Assembly: GCA_003155335.1 (NCBI GenBank)
Contig: PMCG01000199.1
Location: 1-6,862 of the forward strand
Length of the DNA stretch: 6,862 nt
DNA from: Acidobacteriota bacterium
GTDB taxonomy: Bacteria > Acidobacteriota > Vicinamibacteria > Fen-336
Direction of reading: 5' to 3'
The notes under the pieces are model-generated. The model was not told the DNA's origin. It saw only the letters and a list, made by a program, of their open reading frames with translations, and ran no database searches. How positions within the stretch are numbered: the first letter of the stretch is position 1; every line of letters begins with the position of its first letter. The position numbers were made by a program, and so were the translations under genes. Shown in pieces: positions 1 to 5,931 of this stretch.

Positions 1-1502
1 CTTTCGTGATCATCGGCCACAACGATGCGATCGCCTGGGGTCTGACGAATCTCATGCTCGACGCTGGCGACTTCTTCGTCGAGCACACGCGCGGCGAACC
101 GCCCGCCGAGGTTCTCCACCGCGGGGAATGGGTGCAGCTCGGTTCGCGCGAGGAGACGCTGCAGGTCAAAGGCGCGGCACCCGTGACGCTCACGATCCGC
201 ACCACCCCTCACGGCCCGTTCGTGAGCGACCTGCTGCCAGGACAGAAGGAGGCGCTGTCCTTTCTCTGGTCCTACTCGGCCGCCGAGGACACGAACGACT
301 TCGATGCCTTCTTCGATCTGGATCGGGCGCGCGACTTTGCGGGCTTTCGAGCCGCGCTCGGTCGCATGGGCGGCGTGGCCCAGAACGCCGCGTACGCCGA
401 CCGCGCGGGCCACATCGGCCTGATGGCCAGTGGGGCCATCCCGCGCCGTCTCGGCCAGACCGACGGCCGGCGCTTCCGCCGCGGCTGGGACGGCTCTGAG
501 GAATGGGAGGGCTTCGTTTCCGTGGAGCAGCATCCTTTCGCGCTCGATCCGCATGAGGGCTGGCTGGCTGCAGCCAACAATCCCACCTTTGACTCGAACG
601 GCCCCTACTACGTCTCGTCCTATTGGGAGCCTGCCGATCGCTTCCAGCGCATCCGCGAGTTCCTCCGCGAGCGGCCGCGCATGACCCTCGACGACATGCG
701 CGCGCTCCAGCGCGACGTCGTTTGGGTCTCCGCGCGCACACTCGTTCCGCTCATCCATGCCGCCTACGCCGCCAACGCGGCGAGTGACCCGCGATTGCTC
801 GCCACACAGAAACTGCTTGCGGACTGGGACGGCCGTATGGACGCCAACAGCGCCGCGGCGGCACTGTTCGCGGTCTTCCACCAGCACCTCTTCCACGAGG
901 TCTTTGACGACGAGCTGGGTGCTCCGCTCGCTGAGGAGTGCCGCGCCACAGGCAATCTCTCGTCGGTCATGCTCGATCAGGTGATGCTGCGCGCGGACTC
1001 GCCCTGGTTCGACCGGGTCGATACGCGGGCGACCGAAGACCGTGCGGCGATCGTGCGGCGGGCGTTCGAACGCGCCGTGGCCGAGTTGTCGCAGCATCTC
1101 GGAGCGAATCCCGCCGGCTGGCGTTGGGGGCAGTTGCACACCCTTGAGCTGATGCACCCGCTCGGACGCGTCCGTCTGCTGGCGCCGTACTTCAATCTCG
1201 GGCCAGTGCCCATGCCCGGAAGCGCCCTGACGGTCTTCAAGGAAGAGGCGCGCGATGCAGACGGCAAGATCTACATGGGGCCATCGCTGCGCCAGGTTGT
1301 GGACCTCGGGGACCTGGCGCACGCGCAGGTCGTCCTGCCCGGCGGCCAATCCGGTGTGCGCGCGTCGCGACACTATGGCGACCTCTTCGCGCTGTGGCGC
1401 GCCGGCGCGTACTATCCGCTGCTCACGGATCGCCGGGAGATCGATGCGGCGAGTGAAGGTCGCCTGATCCTCACCCCGCCTGGTCGAGACCGCGTACAAT
1501 GA
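1..1502 (+). CDS. Penicillin acylase family protein (5'-truncated; beta-chain part)
   Basis: This is an N-terminal-nucleophile amidohydrolase of the penicillin G acylase / acyl-homoserine lactone acylase / cephalosporin acylase superfamily. Members are made as exported precursors that self-cleave into alpha and beta chains, and the beta chain's first residue, a Ser, is the nucleophile. The reading frame is open from the left edge (TTC at 3-5), so the start, signal peptide, alpha chain and catalytic Ser lie outside the window. Counting from the GTG at 6, visible family motifs are IGHNDAIAWGLTN (residues 3-15, usually some 55-70 residues after the Ser), AQN.AYAD.AGHIG, AAANNPT around 188-194 (N191/N192 fit the conserved oxyanion-hole Asn), WRWGQLHTLELMHPLG (372-387) and LPGGQSG (444-450), followed by the usual HYGD..ALW..G.YYPL tail. 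The 498 visible residues are about what is expected for a nearly complete beta chain. The GTG at 6 is internal, not the start. The gene ends 7 bases before aroC. Family membership is secure. The substrate (antibiotic, quorum signal or other amide) cannot be read from sequence. Confidence 0.93.
   Translation, partial: FVIIGHNDAIAWGLTNLMLDAGDFFVEHTRGEPPAEVLHRGEWVQLGSREETLQVKGAAPVTLTIRTTPHGPFVSDLLPGQKEALSFLWSYSAAEDTNDFDAFFDLDRARDFAGFRAALGRMGGVAQNAAYADRAGHIGLMASGAIPRRLGQTDGRRFRRGWDGSEEWEGFVSVEQHPFALDPHEGWLAAANNPTFDSNGPYYVSSYWEPADRFQRIREFLRERPRMTLDDMRALQRDVVWVSARTLVPLIHAAYAANAASDPRLLATQKLLADWDGRMDANSAAAALFAVFHQHLFHEVFDDELGAPLAEECRATGNLSSVMLDQVMLRADSPWFDRVDTRATEDRAAIVRRAFERAVAELSQHLGANPAGWRWGQLHTLELMHPLGRVRLLAPYFNLGPVPMPGSALTVFKEEARDADGKIYMGPSLRQVVDLGDLAHAQVVLPGGQSGVRASRHYGDLFALWRAGAYYPLLTDRREIDAASEGRLILTPPGRDRVQ
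1495..1500 (+). promoter_or_regulatory. Candidate -10 hexamer TACAAT for leaderless aroC transcript
   Basis: TACAAT matches 5 of 6 bases of the TATAAT consensus and ends 9 bases before the aroC ATG at 1510, so transcription would start at or within a few bases of the start codon. It overlaps the last codons of the acylase gene. No convincing -35 hexamer is seen 16-18 bases upstream, and aroC has no good Shine-Dalgarno sequence, which fits a leaderless message. Inference from position and consensus only. Confidence 0.35.
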
Positions 1503-1518
1503 GCCTGCCATGGCAGGC
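1503..1518. repeat. Perfect 16-bp palindrome centred on the aroC start codon
   Basis: GCCTGCCATGGCAGGC reads identically on both strands, with its centre between the A and T of the aroC ATG (1510-1512). The symmetry breaks at 1502/1519 (A and A). With no spacer it would be poor as an RNA hairpin but has the symmetry of a site for a dimeric DNA-binding protein. It may also be chance: the right half simply encodes the first aroC codons (Met-Ala-Gly). Confidence 0.5.
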
Positions 1519-2631
1519 AGTAGCTTCGGTCGGGCATTTCGCGTCACGACAGCCGGCGAGTCGCACGGGTCGGCCAACCTGGTGATTGTCGACGGCTGCC
1601 CGCCGGGTCTGGCGCTCTGCGAGGACGATCTGCGCGCCGACCTCGCAAGGCGACGCCCCGGACAGAGCACCCTTGTCAGCCAGCGCAGCGAGTCCGACGA
1701 GCCTGAGATCCTCTCCGGCGTGTTCGAGGCCCGCACGACGGGCGCGCCGATCGCGATCCTCATCCGCAACAGCGACACGCGCAGCCAGGACTACGACGAG
1801 ATCCGCGATCTCTACCGGCCTGGGCACGCGGATTTCACCTTTGACGCGAAGTACGGCCGGCGCGACCACCGCGGCGGCGGCCGCGCCTCGGCTCGCGAAA
1901 CAGTCGCGCGCGTCGCTGCCGGCGCGATCGCCAAGAAGCTCATCGGCGAAGCGTTCCACGGGACGATCGTCGGGTTCGTCTCGCAGATCGGCGACGTCGT
2001 GGCTGAGGTCTTGGAGCCGGCCGCGGTCACGGCCGAGGCAGTCGAGCGCTTTGCCGACGGCACGCCGAATCCCGTGCGCTGCCCGGTTCCCGAGAAGGCC
2101 CGCGAGATGATCGATCTCATCGAGCGCGTGCGGCGCGAGCAGGACTCGATCGGGGGTCTGGCCACGATCGTTGCCACGAACGTGCCGGCCGGCCTGGGCG
2201 AGCCGGTCTTTGACAAGCTCAAGGCCGATCTGGGCAAGGCGCTGCTGAGCGTGCCTGCGGTGATGGGCGTCGAGTACGGCGCCGGCTTTGCCTGCGCGCG
2301 AATGCGCGGCAGCGAGTGCAACGACGTCTTCGTCGCCGCGCCCGAATCAACGGGGCCGAGACCGCGCATTGCGACGCGAACGAATCGCCACGGTGGCATG
2401 CTCGGCGGCATTTCCACAGGGATGCCGATTGTGCTCCGGGTGGCTGTCAAGCCGACCAGCAGCCTGTCGCGCGAGCAAGAGACGGTCACACGGACCGGAT
2501 CGGCTGCCACGATCCGCACGCGCGGGAGGCACGACCCGTGCCTGCTGCCGCGCTTCGTGCCAGTCGGCGAGGCAATGGTGGCATTGGTGCTGGCCGACCA
2601 CTACCTGCGCCAACGCGGCCAGTGCGGCTAG
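1510..2631 (+). CDS. aroC: Chorismate synthase
   Basis: Catalyses the last step of the shikimate pathway in the cytoplasm, converting 5-enolpyruvylshikimate-3-phosphate to chorismate, the precursor of Phe, Tyr, Trp, folate and quinones. The family needs reduced FMN without net redox change. The 373-residue protein is close to the usual 360-390. All three family signatures are visible: GESHG at residues 16-20 (H19 is one catalytic His), PGHADFTF with H106 followed by DHRGGGRASARET at 119-131, and GRHDPC at 339-344 near the C terminus. The NSDTRSQDY stretch resembles the enterobacterial type. The ATG at 1510 gives the canonical N terminus MAGSSFGRAFRVTTAGESHG, so the start is well supported even though no clear Shine-Dalgarno precedes it. 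A TACAAT hexamer 9 bases upstream suggests its own leaderless promoter. Read-through from the acylase gene, 7 bases upstream, is the alternative. It converges on truA. Confidence 0.98.
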   Translation: MAGSSFGRAFRVTTAGESHGSANLVIVDGCPPGLALCEDDLRADLARRRPGQSTLVSQRSESDEPEILSGVFEARTTGAPIAILIRNSDTRSQDYDEIRDLYRPGHADFTFDAKYGRRDHRGGGRASARETVARVAAGAIAKKLIGEAFHGTIVGFVSQIGDVVAEVLEPAAVTAEAVERFADGTPNPVRCPVPEKAREMIDLIERVRREQDSIGGLATIVATNVPAGLGEPVFDKLKADLGKALLSVPAVMGVEYGAGFACARMRGSECNDVFVAAPESTGPRPRIATRTNRHGGMLGGISTGMPIVLRVAVKPTSSLSREQETVTRTGSAATIRTRGRHDPCLLPRFVPVGEAMVALVLADHYLRQRGQCG

Positions 2632-2646
2632 CTCGCGTCTCTAGCC
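2626..2646. repeat. Inverted repeat spanning both stop codons of aroC and truA
   Basis: GGCTAG (2626-2631) and CTAGCC (2641-2646) form a 6-bp stem around a 9-base loop, CTCGCGTCT. Each arm is the final Gly codon plus the TAG stop of one convergent gene, so the symmetry follows from both genes ending GGC-TAG. The stem is short and has no T tract on either side, so a bidirectional intrinsic terminator is possible but weak. No other terminator is visible between the two genes. Confidence 0.3.
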
Positions 2647-3423
2647 ATCCTCGTCGTCGTAGTCCACGCGCACGAGCGTGAGACCGCGGGCCGGCGCTGG
2701 TGCGGGCCACGCGCGTCGGTCGCAGGCAGCCAGGCCGCGCTCGAGAGCGGCGCGCGTCGAGACGCCGCGGCCCACGGCGATCAGGCCGCCGACCATGCTG
2801 CGCACCATCTTGCGCAAGAAGCCGTTGCCCTCGACCTCGTAGGTCAGCACGCGACTGGCAGGTACGAGCGGCAGGGCCTCGAAGCGAGCGCACGAACGCG
2901 TGATCGTGCGCGAGGTGGTCTCGACCGAGCCGCCGGAGCTGGCCAGCGAGGCGAAATCCCGCGTGCCGAGAAAGAGTGTGGCTGCAGCGCAGACGGCGTC
3001 CTCGTCAAGAGTCCCGGGTGCGAAGGCCGCTGTCCGTCGCCGCTCCGGAAGCTGGAACGGGCCCATGTCGAGCACGTAGCGGTAGAGCTTGCTCCGCACA
3101 CGCCGGCGCGCGCAGAAACCCGGCGCCACGATGCGCGCCTCGAGCGCGCGCACGTCGGCCGGCAGCATCGCGTTGAGCGTGTGACACAGGTCAGCGGGCG
3201 GCACGTCCCGAGGCAGGTCGAATGAAACCACCTGACCCTCGGCGTGAACGCCGGTGTCGGTGCGGCCTGAGGCGGTGACGCGCACAAGGGTGCCGCGCGC
3301 CAGGCGCAGGAGCATGGCCTCGATCACCCCCTGCACCGTGCGGGCGCCGAGCTCCTCCGCTTGGATCTGCCAGCCCGCGAAGTCCGTGCCGTCGTACGCG
3401 AGCGTGAGCCGATAGCGCGGCAT
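2641..3423 (-). CDS. truA: tRNA pseudouridine(38-40) synthase TruA
   Basis: Isomerises uridine to pseudouridine at positions 38, 39 and 40 in the anticodon arm of many tRNAs. The protein is 260 residues, against about 270 in E. coli. It starts with the typical MPRYRLTLAYDGTDFAGWQIQ and contains the catalytic motif ASGRTDTGVHAEGQV, with the nucleophilic Asp at D56. The KLYRY strand at 112-116 carries the conserved active-site Tyr, and GNGFLRKMVRSMVGGL around 199-214 is the C-terminal family motif. The reading frame is open for a further 61 codons upstream, but those overlap pyrE in another frame and resemble nothing, so the ATG at 3421-3423 is chosen. No strong Shine-Dalgarno is seen. The start lies 19 bases after the pyrE stop on the same strand, so the two are probably co-transcribed, perhaps with translation re-initiation. 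Confidence 0.97.
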   Translation of the reverse strand: MPRYRLTLAYDGTDFAGWQIQAEELGARTVQGVIEAMLLRLARGTLVRVTASGRTDTGVHAEGQVVSFDLPRDVPPADLCHTLNAMLPADVRALEARIVAPGFCARRRVRSKLYRYVLDMGPFQLPERRRTAAFAPGTLDEDAVCAAATLFLGTRDFASLASSGGSVETTSRTITRSCARFEALPLVPASRVLTYEVEGNGFLRKMVRSMVGGLIAVGRGVSTRAALERGLAACDRRAWPAPAPARGLTLVRVDYDDEDG

Positions 3424-3442
3424 GCAGGCGCGTCGCGCGGCC

Positions 3443-4027
3443 CTATGGCTTCGGTCGCGAGCCGGGCTTGACCGGCCGCGAGCCCTGGGCACAAAGCGGA
3501 CAGGCGTCGGCCGCGTAGGTCGGCACGCTGAGCTCCAACAGGCTGCCGCGCGGCACGCCGAGGTCGACGGCGCCTCCGCTACGGTCGACCAGGCTGCCGA
3601 CGGCAATGACGCGCGCCCCAGCCGCTCGCGTCACGTCCATCACCTCGCGCGTCGACTTGCCTGTCGTGACCACGTCTTCGACGACCACGACTGGTTCGTC
3701 CGCGGCTAGAGTGAAGCCGCGCCTGAGCGTCATGGCGCCGTCCTGTCTTTCCATGAAGAGACCGCGACAGCCGAACGCCCGAGCCACCTCGTGACCGACG
3801 AGCACGCCACCTAGGGCCGGGGACACGACAGCGCCAGGCGTGACACCGCCGAGCAGCGGCCGCAGGACATCTGCCAACTGCTGCCCCAGTTGCATGGCCA
3901 GCGGCGGGTCAGCCAGCACCAGAGCACACTGCAGGTAGCGCGGGGAGTGCAGCCCTGAGGAGAGCAGAAAGTGGCCGTCGAGCAGCGCGCCACGCTCGCG
4001 AAAGAGCGAGAGCAGGGAGTCGTTCAT
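3443..4027 (-). CDS. pyrE: Orotate phosphoribosyltransferase
   Basis: Joins orotate to PRPP, giving orotidine 5'-monophosphate and pyrophosphate, the fifth step of de novo pyrimidine synthesis. The 194-residue protein is a type I phosphoribosyltransferase. The N terminus includes the substrate-contacting GHFLLSSGLHSPRYLQC (18-34). A flexible catalytic loop region lies around 92-106 (MERQDGAMTLRRGFT). The PRPP-binding motif VVVVEDVVTTGKST sits at 113-126, with the acidic pair E117-D118. Near the C terminus is CPLC (176-179), found in a subset of bacterial PyrE proteins but not in the E. coli type; a metal-binding role is only a possibility. The frame stays open far upstream, but that part is antisense to the glycosyltransferase gene, and the ATG at 4025-4027 gives the expected N terminus. 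There is no Shine-Dalgarno; a -10-like TACAGT sits 7 bases before the ATG. truA follows 19 bases downstream. Confidence 0.96.
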   Translation of the reverse strand: MNDSLLSLFRERGALLDGHFLLSSGLHSPRYLQCALVLADPPLAMQLGQQLADVLRPLLGGVTPGAVVSPALGGVLVGHEVARAFGCRGLFMERQDGAMTLRRGFTLAADEPVVVVEDVVTTGKSTREVMDVTRAAGARVIAVGSLVDRSGGAVDLGVPRGSLLELSVPTYAADACPLCAQGSRPVKPGSRPKP

Positions 4028-4063
4028 GGGCGCCACTGTACGCGAGCTGCCGGGCGCGAGCAA
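4028..4063 (-). promoter_or_regulatory. Candidate pyrE-truA promoter, leaderless
   Basis: Read on the minus strand, TTGCTC (4063-4058) and TACAGT (4040-4035) lie exactly 17 bases apart. They match the -35 TTGACA at 3 of 6 and the -10 TATAAT at 4 of 6. Seven bases separate the -10 from the pyrE ATG, so the predicted transcript start falls on or next to the start codon. No Shine-Dalgarno is present, which fits a leaderless mRNA. A second, weaker TATAGC (4070-4065) further upstream could instead give a leader of about 30 bases. Confidence 0.4.
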
Positions 4064-4066
4064 GGC

Positions 4067-4072
4067 TATACT
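4067..4072 (+). promoter_or_regulatory. Candidate -10 hexamer TATACT for the glycosyltransferase operon
   Basis: TATACT matches 5 of 6 bases of the -10 consensus and ends 6 bases before the GTG start at 4079, so transcription should begin at about the GTG itself. No TTGACA-like -35 is seen at 16-18 bases upstream, and there is no well-placed Shine-Dalgarno. Its upstream half overlaps the divergent pyrE promoter candidate in the same 51-base gap. Confidence 0.4.
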
Positions 4073-4078
4073 GCGCGC

Positions 4079-4843
4079 GTGACGCCTGTCTCGGCGGTAT
4101 TGATCACGCTCAACGAGGCCCAGCGCCTGCCGGCTGCCTTGGCCAGCGTGTCCTTCTGCGACGACGTCGTGGTAGTGGACGCAGGCTCCACCGACGGCAC
4201 CATCGAGATCGCCCGCGCCGCCGGGGCGCGCGTCGTGGTCAACGCGCCATGGCCAGGTTTTGTCGCCCAGCGCAACTTCGCCGCTGACCGCGCGCGCCAC
4301 GATTGGATACTCGCACTCGACGCGGACGAGCGCGTCACCTCGCCGCTGCGAGAGGAGATCGAGGCGCTGGCGACTGCGGGGTTCGGCTGTGCCGGCTACC
4401 GCATCCCGCGCGTCGCCCTTTACCTTGGACGCCACGTGCGGCGCACCGACTGGTATCCTGATCCGCAGCTCCGCCTCTTCGACCGCAAGCGTGGTTGCTG
4501 GCAGGGCGGCCTTGTACACGAATCGGTGCGGGTGGAGGGCCCGGTCGGGCGTCTGCGCGCGGAGATCGAGCACGCGCCCTACGCCGACATCTCCGATCAC
4601 GTCCGCCGCATCAACCGGTACACGACACTGTGGGCCGAACAGGAAGCGGCCGCGGGTCGGCGAGTCGGCTGGATGAGGCTTGTGGGTGCACCGGCCTGGA
4701 CGTTCCTGCGCAACTACGTCGTCAAGCGCGGCGCGCTGATCGGGGAGGTGGGGCTGGTCATCTCCGCCCTGGGTGCCTACTACACGTTTCTCAAGCTTGC
4801 CAAGCTGCGCGAGCTCACTTCCGGAGGGCACGCGAAGCGGTGA
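4079..4843 (+). CDS. Glycosyltransferase family 2, WaaE/KdtX-like
   Basis: A GT-A fold sugar transferase that probably acts at the cytoplasmic face of the inner membrane. Its closest recognisable relatives are the WaaE/KdtX-type beta-glucosyltransferases of lipopolysaccharide inner-core synthesis. The 254-residue protein shows SAVLITLNEA (5-14), VVVDAGSTDGT (31-41, nucleotide-binding D34 and D39), NFAADRARHDWILALDADERV (67-86) with the metal-binding DAD at 81-83, YPDPQLRLF (126-134) and HESV (147-150). A C-terminal part, FLRNYVVKRGALIGEVGLVISALGAYYTFLKLAKL, is hydrophobic and basic and likely membrane-associated. The GTG at 4079 is chosen because family homology begins at once (TPVSAVLITLNE). 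An upstream ATG at 3971 would add 36 unrelated residues antisense to pyrE. The gene ends one base into the next gene. Sugar donor and acceptor are not determined; other GT2 glycolipid transferases are possible. Confidence 0.92.
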   Translation: MTPVSAVLITLNEAQRLPAALASVSFCDDVVVVDAGSTDGTIEIARAAGARVVVNAPWPGFVAQRNFAADRARHDWILALDADERVTSPLREEIEALATAGFGCAGYRIPRVALYLGRHVRRTDWYPDPQLRLFDRKRGCWQGGLVHESVRVEGPVGRLRAEIEHAPYADISDHVRRINRYTTLWAEQEAAAGRRVGWMRLVGAPAWTFLRNYVVKRGALIGEVGLVISALGAYYTFLKLAKLRELTSGGHAKR

Positions 4844-5931
4844 TGATCCTTCACGTCGACAGCGGCGCGACCTGGCGCGGCGGGCAGAATCAAGTCCTGC
4901 TCGCGGCGCGCGGCATGGCTGGACGTGGCCACGAGGTGGCCGTGGCCTGCCGGCCAGGCGGCGCCCTTGAGGCGCGTCTGCGCGACTGTGGGCTGCGAAC
5001 GCGAGCGCTCAAGATACGCAGCGACCTGGCGCCCGGCGCTGCGCTGCGTCTGGCGCGCGCCTGTCGGGATCTGCGTCCCGACGTCGTGCACACGCACGAC
5101 TCGCACGCCACGGCTGCCGCAGCGCTGGCTTCGTTCATTGGTCCGGTCCCGTGGCTGGTGGCGACGCGGCGCGTGGACTTCGCTCTTTCCGGCGCGCTGG
5201 CGCGCTGGAAGTACGATCGCTGCGCGCGCGTCATCGCTGTCAGCCAGGCGGTTCGCGCGGTGCTCGAGCGCGATGGCCTGGCGTCCGAGAAGTTGCGCCT
5301 CGTGCACGACGGAGTGAGCGATAGGCCGGCGCAGCCCGGCGGTCGCGAAGCGCTGCGCGCGCTGGGAGTGCCGGAGAACGCCTTTGTCGTCGGCAATATC
5401 GCGGCACTGACGGACCATAAGGACCACGCCACGCTTGTCGACGCGGCCGCGGAGGTCGTGGAACACCTGCCGCAGACGCGCTTTGTCATCGTCGGCGAGG
5501 GCGAGCTGCGCGCGAACATCGAGAAGCGCATCCGGGAACGCGGCCTCACGGGCCACGTCTTTCTGGCAGGCCACCGCGACGACGTCGACCGGCTGCTGCC
5601 GGCGTTCGACGTCTTCTGCCTTTCCTCGCACATGGAGGGATTGGGCACGAGCTTGCTCGATGCGATGATGTTCGGCGTGCCGATCGTGGCCACCGCAGCC
5701 GGAGGCATCCCGGAGGCTGTCGCAGACGGCGTGAGCGGGCGTCTCGTTCCGCCGCGACGACCGCAGCTCTTGGCCGCTGCTCTGAGCGAGATGATCCAGA
5801 ACACGCCGCTCCGCACGCGCCTGGCGCGAGCCGGGCGGCAGCGCTACGAAGACGCCTTTCGAGCGGAACAGATGGTGGAGCAGACGCTGCGAGTCTACGA
5901 GGAGCGAACGTGCACGTCCGCGCAATCCTGA
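4843..5931 (+). CDS. Glycosyltransferase family 4 (GT-B fold)
   Basis: A retaining, nucleotide-sugar-dependent transferase of the GT4 family, likely cytoplasmic and peripheral to the membrane, working on lipopolysaccharide or another glycolipid. The 362-residue length is normal. The N-terminal acceptor domain spans about 1-165 (MILHVDSGATWRGGQNQVLL, with the glycine-containing loop at 11-15; VVHTHDSHA at 81-89; RCARVIAVSQAVRAVL at 126-141). The C-terminal donor domain spans about 175-345 (NAFVVGNIAALTDHKDHATL; FVIVGEGELR; VFLAGHRDDV). The EX7E-type motif reads EGLGTSLLD, E265 to D273, so Asp replaces the second Glu. The start ATG (4843-4845) overlaps the upstream TGA as TGATG, with an adjacent in-frame GTG at 4840. 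A GGAGGG at 4823-4828 is somewhat distant (14 and 11 bases respectively), so translational coupling is likely. The specific sugar and acceptor cannot be stated. Confidence 0.93.
   Translation: MILHVDSGATWRGGQNQVLLAARGMAGRGHEVAVACRPGGALEARLRDCGLRTRALKIRSDLAPGAALRLARACRDLRPDVVHTHDSHATAAAALASFIGPVPWLVATRRVDFALSGALARWKYDRCARVIAVSQAVRAVLERDGLASEKLRLVHDGVSDRPAQPGGREALRALGVPENAFVVGNIAALTDHKDHATLVDAAAEVVEHLPQTRFVIVGEGELRANIEKRIRERGLTGHVFLAGHRDDVDRLLPAFDVFCLSSHMEGLGTSLLDAMMFGVPIVATAAGGIPEAVADGVSGRLVPPRRPQLLAAALSEMIQNTPLRTRLARAGRQRYEDAFRAEQMVEQTLRVYEERTCTSAQS
5899..5904 (+). promoter_or_regulatory. Ribosome binding site fixing the GTG start of the lipid kinase gene
   Basis: GAGGAG ends 5 bases before the GTG at 5910-5912, a near-ideal Shine-Dalgarno and spacing. 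It lies inside the last codons of the family 4 glycosyltransferase gene. It decides the start of the kinase gene, where no in-frame ATG exists near the N terminus, and it is the clearest ribosome binding site in the window. Confidence 0.8.

Noticed and set aside
1812..2519. Minus-strand open frame of 235 codons opposite aroC.
   Set aside because: Antisense to an unambiguous chorismate synthase; composition is typical of a shadow and no domain is recognisable.
3424..3606. In-frame upstream extension of truA by 61 codons.
   Set aside because: It overlaps pyrE coding sequence and lacks TruA similarity; the ATG at 3423 gives the canonical N terminus.
4028..4831. Long minus-strand open frame continuous with pyrE, which would extend PyrE by about 268 residues.
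   Set aside because: It is antisense to the family 2 glycosyltransferase, has no recognisable family sequence, and PyrE homology begins exactly at the ATG at 4027. A GC-rich codon-bias shadow.
4780..5925. Minus-strand open frames of 381 and 308 codons opposite the family 4 glycosyltransferase.
   Set aside because: The plus-strand frame carries a full set of GT4 motifs; the antisense translations are Arg/Ala/Ser-rich with no recognisable domain, as expected for shadows in high-GC DNA.
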